Assembly: GCA_004554395.1 (NCBI GenBank)
Contig: SFMP01000164.1
Span: 1 to 17,066, forward strand
Reading direction: 5' to 3'
Source: Myxococcales bacterium
GTDB taxonomy: Bacteria > Myxococcota_A > Bradymonadia > UBA4248
DNA: 17,066 nt
Positions 16,801 through 17,066 of the stretch are shown one piece after another. The notes below the pieces were generated by a model. The model saw only the letters and a program-made list of their open reading frames with translations, ran no database searches and was not told the origin of the DNA. Both the position numbers and the translations under genes were made by a program. Each line of letters starts with the position of its first letter. The stretch's first letter is position 1.

Positions 16801-16834
16801 TCTCCATTTATGGAGAGGGGGTGGCCGACAGGCC
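16801..16834. repeat. Additional hairpin pair beside the array
   Basis: TCTCCAT-TT-ATGGAGA (16801-16816) and GGCC-GACA-GGCC (16823-16834) continue the run of hairpins, embedded in a G-rich stretch reaching about 16845. It looks like a dispersed repetitive intergenic sequence rather than coding DNA. Confidence 0.5.
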
Positions 16835-16882
16835 GGGGGTGAGGTCAAAAGCCAGCGCGAGAGATCAAAATCTATAAAAACG

Positions 16883-16912
16883 AAAAAAGGCCAAAACTGA
16901 ACAGTTTTGACC
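16883..16912 (-). terminator. Intrinsic terminator downstream of 16S rRNA
   Basis: On the minus strand the stem CAAAACTG/CAGTTTTG with a two-base loop, extended by GG/CC pairs across one mismatch (16912-16889), is followed by TTTTTT (16888-16883). It starts about 98 bases after the 16S 3' end. It would end the rRNA transcript before any protein gene. Confidence 0.7.
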
Positions 16913-17010
16913 ATTTCCTCAAGAAAACCAGAGAGAAGTAAACGCTGATAAGTACGAAACGCAATGCTATTTCAATTGCGCATGACCACGAAATTCAAAT
17001 TGAATCCGTT

Positions 17011-17066
17011 AAAGGAGGTGATCCATCCCCACGTTCCCGTAGGGATACCTTGTTACGACTTCACCC
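17011..17066 (-). rRNA. rrs: 16S ribosomal RNA, 3' end only (partial)
   Basis: The last 56 bases are the reverse complement of a bacterial 16S 3' terminus: helix 45 and flank, the conserved GTAACAAGGTA, and the anti-Shine-Dalgarno GGATCACCTCCTTT ending at 17011. The rest of the gene lies beyond the right edge. The variable hairpin reads TATCCCTACGGGAACGTGGGGATG, which could help to place the organism. No tRNA-Ile/Ala or 23S follows downstream. Confidence 0.97.

Larger units (their letters stand above)
16353..17010. other. Intergenic region between 16S rRNA and the metallopeptidase operon
   Basis: These 658 bases hold no protein or tRNA gene. They contain, right to left on the minus strand: a 16S 3' flank with a CGCAAT/ATTGCG inverted repeat (16960-16980), an intrinsic terminator, a tandem hairpin array, two two-hairpin elements, and a candidate promoter/operator for the downstream operon. 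The short frames here are low-complexity readings of the repeats. Confidence 0.75.

Noticed and set aside
16915..17010. Possible tRNA or internal spacer elements after 16S
   Set aside because: No cloverleaf, no CCA end and no conserved T-loop GTTCGA pattern in these 96 bases. There is only one short CGCAAT/ATTGCG inverted repeat.

Overview
The window looks like a chromosomal segment of a Gram-negative bacterium with moderate GC. It has two lipoprotein signal peptides, GGAGG-type ribosome binding sites, and a 16S rRNA 3' end carrying the usual CCUCC anti-Shine-Dalgarno. A lipoprotein with about ten tandem CxxxxDC-type cysteine repeats and an AAA+ ATPase of the contractile-injection-system (Afp15/PVC15-like) class together suggest a delta-proteobacterial-type lineage (Myxococcota/Bradymonadota-like). 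That placement is an inference and is weak.

Left half (1-8659, minus strand): an antiphage island related to BREX type 4. Read in transcription order, it has (i) a 736-codon protein I do not recognise, with several winged-helix-like segments; (ii) brxP, a PAPS/APS-reductase-type protein fused to a two-cluster ferredoxin segment and a DUF4007-like C-terminal region, overlapping gene (i) by one base (TAATG); (iii) a very large BrxC/PglY-type P-loop ATPase that runs off the left edge after at least 1367 codons. The expected partners pglZ and brxL would lie beyond position 1. Type 4 BREX lacks the PglX methylase and has been linked to DNA phosphorothioation, so the island may mark DNA with sulphur. 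Gene (i) is not part of the published brxP-brxC-pglZ-brxL core and is the best candidate for something new.

Middle (8660-11636): a 618-bp intergenic region. It holds a candidate brx promoter with a 16-bp palindrome in its spacer, a nine-base G/C homopolymer, a ten-codon plus-strand ORF with a good ribosome binding site, a two-hairpin repeat element, and a strong sigma70-type promoter. That promoter drives a 756-aa cysteine-rich lipoprotein on the plus strand, which converges on the next operon.

Right part (11637-16352, minus strand): a three-gene operon. It encodes a 547-aa zinc metallopeptidase with a disordered N-terminus and anthrax-lethal-factor-like motifs, a 256-aa lipoprotein, and a 754-aa AAA+ ATPase of the eCIS type. 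I infer a cargo protein plus accessory proteins of an extracellular contractile injection system whose structural genes are elsewhere.

Right end (16353-17066): a candidate operator/promoter, two two-hairpin repeat elements, a tandem array of 40-45 bp hairpin units whose stems differ by compensatory changes, an intrinsic terminator, and the 3' end of a 16S rRNA gene (minus strand). The 16S gene is followed by this terminator and then by protein genes. No tRNA, 23S or 5S follows within the 17 kb, so this 16S gene appears unlinked.
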